Of a stretch of DNA of 7,866 nt, positions 5,841-7,866 are shown piece after piece. A program made the position numbers and the translations under genes. The notes under the pieces were generated by a model that was not told where the DNA came from, searched no databases, and saw only the letters and a list, made by a program, of their open reading frames with translations. Every line of letters starts with the position of its first letter. The stretch's first letter is position 1. Origin of the DNA: Bacteroidales bacterium (lineage in GTDB: Bacteria > Bacteroidota > Bacteroidia > Bacteroidales > B18-G4); NCBI GenBank assembly GCA_023132505.1, contig JAGLYE010000063.1:1-7866 (forward strand), in the 5' to 3' direction.

Positions 5841-7866
5841 ATGTTCAAAATATCAGAAATAGCAGAGATAGTCAAGGGGGAGTTGATCAGGAAAAGTAAC
5901 AGTAACCCGGAAATTACTGATATACTGGTTGACAGCCGTAGGCTGATCTCTCCTGACAACTGCATTTTCATTGCCTTGACAGGCAGGAACAATAGTGGGC
6001 ATGATTATATTTCTGAACTTTACCGGAAGGGGATCAGGTCATTTATTGTTTCAGTGAGCAATCTGAAGCTTGACGAATATTCAGGTGCGAATTTTATTCT
6101 TGTGAAAAACACTCTGACAGCCTTACAGAACCTTGGTGCTGCCCACAGGAAGAAATTTGAAATGCCGGTGATCGGCATTACCGGCAGTAATGGCAAGACG
6201 ATCATAAAGGAATGGTTGTTCCAGCTCCTGAATAAGAAATACAAGATCGTCCGTAGTCCTAAAAGCTATAATTCCCAGGTCGGAGTACCATTATCCGTTT
6301 GGCAAATGGAGCCTTCCAATGACCTGGCCATTTTTGAAGCCGGCATATCCATGCCTGATGAGATGGATAAGCTGCAATCGGTCATCTGGCCGCGAATAGG
6401 GATATTTACCAATATTGGTGAGGCCCATAATGAGAATTTTATCAGTCTGAACCAGAAAGTAGGTGAAAAACTCAAACTTTTTACCAAAGTTGATACCCTG
6501 GTCTACTGCCTCGACCATGCAGCCGTACAGGAGGTGCTGATCAGATCACAAATTTTGGAAACGGTTAAAGCATTTACATGGAGCAACAAGCAAGCTGCTG
6601 ATCTGCAGATCACCTCAGTTTTCAGGACAGACCTCGAAAGCACGACAATAAAGGCAGTTTATAAAAATAATGAGATAGGTATCAAGATTCCTTTTGTTGA
6701 TGGGGCTTCCATCGAAAATGCCATCCATTGTTGGGCTACCCTGTTACATCTGGGCATGGATATGGATTTTATTGCCGAAGGAATGAGTATGTTGCAATCA
6801 ATTGCCATGCGCCTGGAGATGAAGGCCGGGATCAACCATTGTACTATTATCAACGACAGCTATAACTCTGATATCAACTCCCTGAGCATCGCTATTGACT
6901 TCCTTAACCAGCAGTCGCAACAAAAGAAGCGGACCATCATCCTTTCTGATATTTTACAAAGCGGAAAAGATTCGGAAGAACTCTATGCCAATATTGCAGG
7001 CATTCTCAAACAGAAAAATATAGGCCGTATCATCGGCATTGGCCCCTCCATATCGCGGCAGGCAGATGCATTTGAGATGGAAAAGGAATTTTATCCTTCA
7101 ACAGAGGAGTTTATGCGGAAGTTCTCCTTCACATCCTTCAGCAATGAAACAATATTGCTTAAAGGGGCCAGGGTGTTTGAATTTGAGCAGATCAGCAAGG
7201 CCTTGCAGCAAAAGTCGCATGAAACCGTGCTTGAGATCAATCTCAATGCCATGGTGAATAACCTGAACTATTTCAGGTCGCAGATCAGCCCGATCACCAA
7301 GATCATGGCCATGGTAAAGGCTTTTTCCTATGGGAGCGGAAGCTATGAGATCGCCAACCTTTTGCAATTCCACCGGGTCGATTACCTGACTGTGGCTTAT
7401 GCTGATGAGGGTGTTGAATTAAGAAAGGCAGGGATCATACTACCCATCATGGTGATGAACCCCGAAGAACACAGTTTTGATGCCATGATACAGCATAACC
7501 TGGAACCGGAGATCTATAATTTTCGAATCCTGGGTGTGTTGGAGCGGGCGATCAGGAAAAACATCCTCCCCAGAAATAAGCCGGTGAAGATCCATATCAA
7601 GTTGGAAACGGGCATGCACAGATTGGGGTTCGAAGCCTCAGACCTTAATAAACTTTCCGACCGCATAAGGAATAACAGGCGTCTTTATGTGCAATCCGTT
7701 TTTTCTCATGTCTCGGCTAGTGAAGACCCCGGTAGCGATGATTTTACCCGGGGACAGATTGATAAATTTAAAAAAATGTGCGATCGGTTTTGCGGGACGA
7801 TCGGGCATACTGTTTTACGTCATATGATGAACTCTGCCGGTATCACCAGGTTCCGGGAAGGGCATT
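5841..7866 (+). CDS. murF-alr: Bifunctional MurF ligase / alanine racemase, 3' end outside the window
   Basis: The frame is open from the ATG at 5841 to the window edge (675 codons visible); the family is about 820 residues, so roughly 145 are missing. The N-terminal half is MurF, which joins D-Ala-D-Ala to UDP-MurNAc-tripeptide with ATP. It has the P-loop GITGSNGKT (112-120), GEAHNENF (193-200), a candidate carbamylated lysine K210, MRLE (323-326) and NDSYNSD (338-344, the DxYNA-type motif). The C-terminal half, from about 460, is a fold-type III PLP racemase that makes D-Ala. It has the PLP lysine K493 in KAFSYGSG, GMHRLGF (591-597, with R594) and HMMNSAG (661-667). The second catalytic tyrosine would lie beyond the edge. 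The only upstream in-frame ATG (5811) stops after five codons, so 5841 is the start. Such fusions are known in Bacteroidota (PRK11930-type). It is probably co-expressed with pdxA, whose pathway supplies PLP. Confidence 0.95.
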   Translation, partial: MFKISEIAEIVKGELIRKSNSNPEITDILVDSRRLISPDNCIFIALTGRNNSGHDYISELYRKGIRSFIVSVSNLKLDEYSGANFILVKNTLTALQNLGAAHRKKFEMPVIGITGSNGKTIIKEWLFQLLNKKYKIVRSPKSYNSQVGVPLSVWQMEPSNDLAIFEAGISMPDEMDKLQSVIWPRIGIFTNIGEAHNENFISLNQKVGEKLKLFTKVDTLVYCLDHAAVQEVLIRSQILETVKAFTWSNKQAADLQITSVFRTDLESTTIKAVYKNNEIGIKIPFVDGASIENAIHCWATLLHLGMDMDFIAEGMSMLQSIAMRLEMKAGINHCTIINDSYNSDINSLSIAIDFLNQQSQQKKRTIILSDILQSGKDSEELYANIAGILKQKNIGRIIGIGPSISRQADAFEMEKEFYPSTEEFMRKFSFTSFSNETILLKGARVFEFEQISKALQQKSHETVLEINLNAMVNNLNYFRSQISPITKIMAMVKAFSYGSGSYEIANLLQFHRVDYLTVAYADEGVELRKAGIILPIMVMNPEEHSFDAMIQHNLEPEIYNFRILGVLERAIRKNILPRNKPVKIHIKLETGMHRLGFEASDLNKLSDRIRNNRRLYVQSVFSHVSASEDPGSDDFTRGQIDKFKKMCDRFCGTIGHTVLRHMMNSAGITRFREGH

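Overview
The window looks like a chromosomal segment from a member of the Bacteroidota, probably an environmental Bacteroidales-like lineage. The evidence is a MurF-alanine racemase fusion typical of that phylum, a TonB-dependent receptor with an N-terminal carboxypeptidase-regulatory-like domain and an EEVVITG TonB box, TAnnTTTG promoter elements ahead of two genes, and no strong Shine-Dalgarno sequences. There are five protein genes, no RNA genes, no recognisable mobile element and no gene-free stretch above 300 bases.

Left part, minus strand (1-2892): a 120-residue histidine-rich membrane protein (2530-2892) lies 114 bases upstream of a 794-residue TonB-dependent receptor (31-2415). The pairing, the eight histidines in the small protein and a CxxCxC motif in the receptor plug suggest uptake of a metal or metal chelate across the envelope. 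The substrate cannot be read from the sequence.

Middle and right part, plus strand (3091-7866): a cytosolic M17 leucyl aminopeptidase with all catalytic and metal residues, then pdxA (pyridoxal phosphate synthesis), then a bifunctional murF-alr gene that runs off the right edge. PdxA feeds synthesis of PLP, the cofactor of the alanine racemase half of the next gene, so the pdxA/murF-alr adjacency makes metabolic sense. The racemase makes D-Ala and the MurF half joins D-Ala-D-Ala to the peptidoglycan precursor.

The least ordinary material is between the genes. Three gaps hold period-7 tandem repeats that begin within 0-2 bases of a stop codon: 1-31, 4531-4635 and 5751-5778. Two of them share the core NAGTATC, and the 4531-4635 array keeps a heptamer phase through several different unit sequences up to the pdxA promoter. 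A separate 8-base repeat array (2986-3017) and a 10-base direct repeat at 21-base spacing (2942-2972) lie in the divergent region between the histidine-rich gene and the aminopeptidase gene. I saw no convincing new multi-gene system; the heptamer arrays and the metal-related gene pair deserve the closest look.
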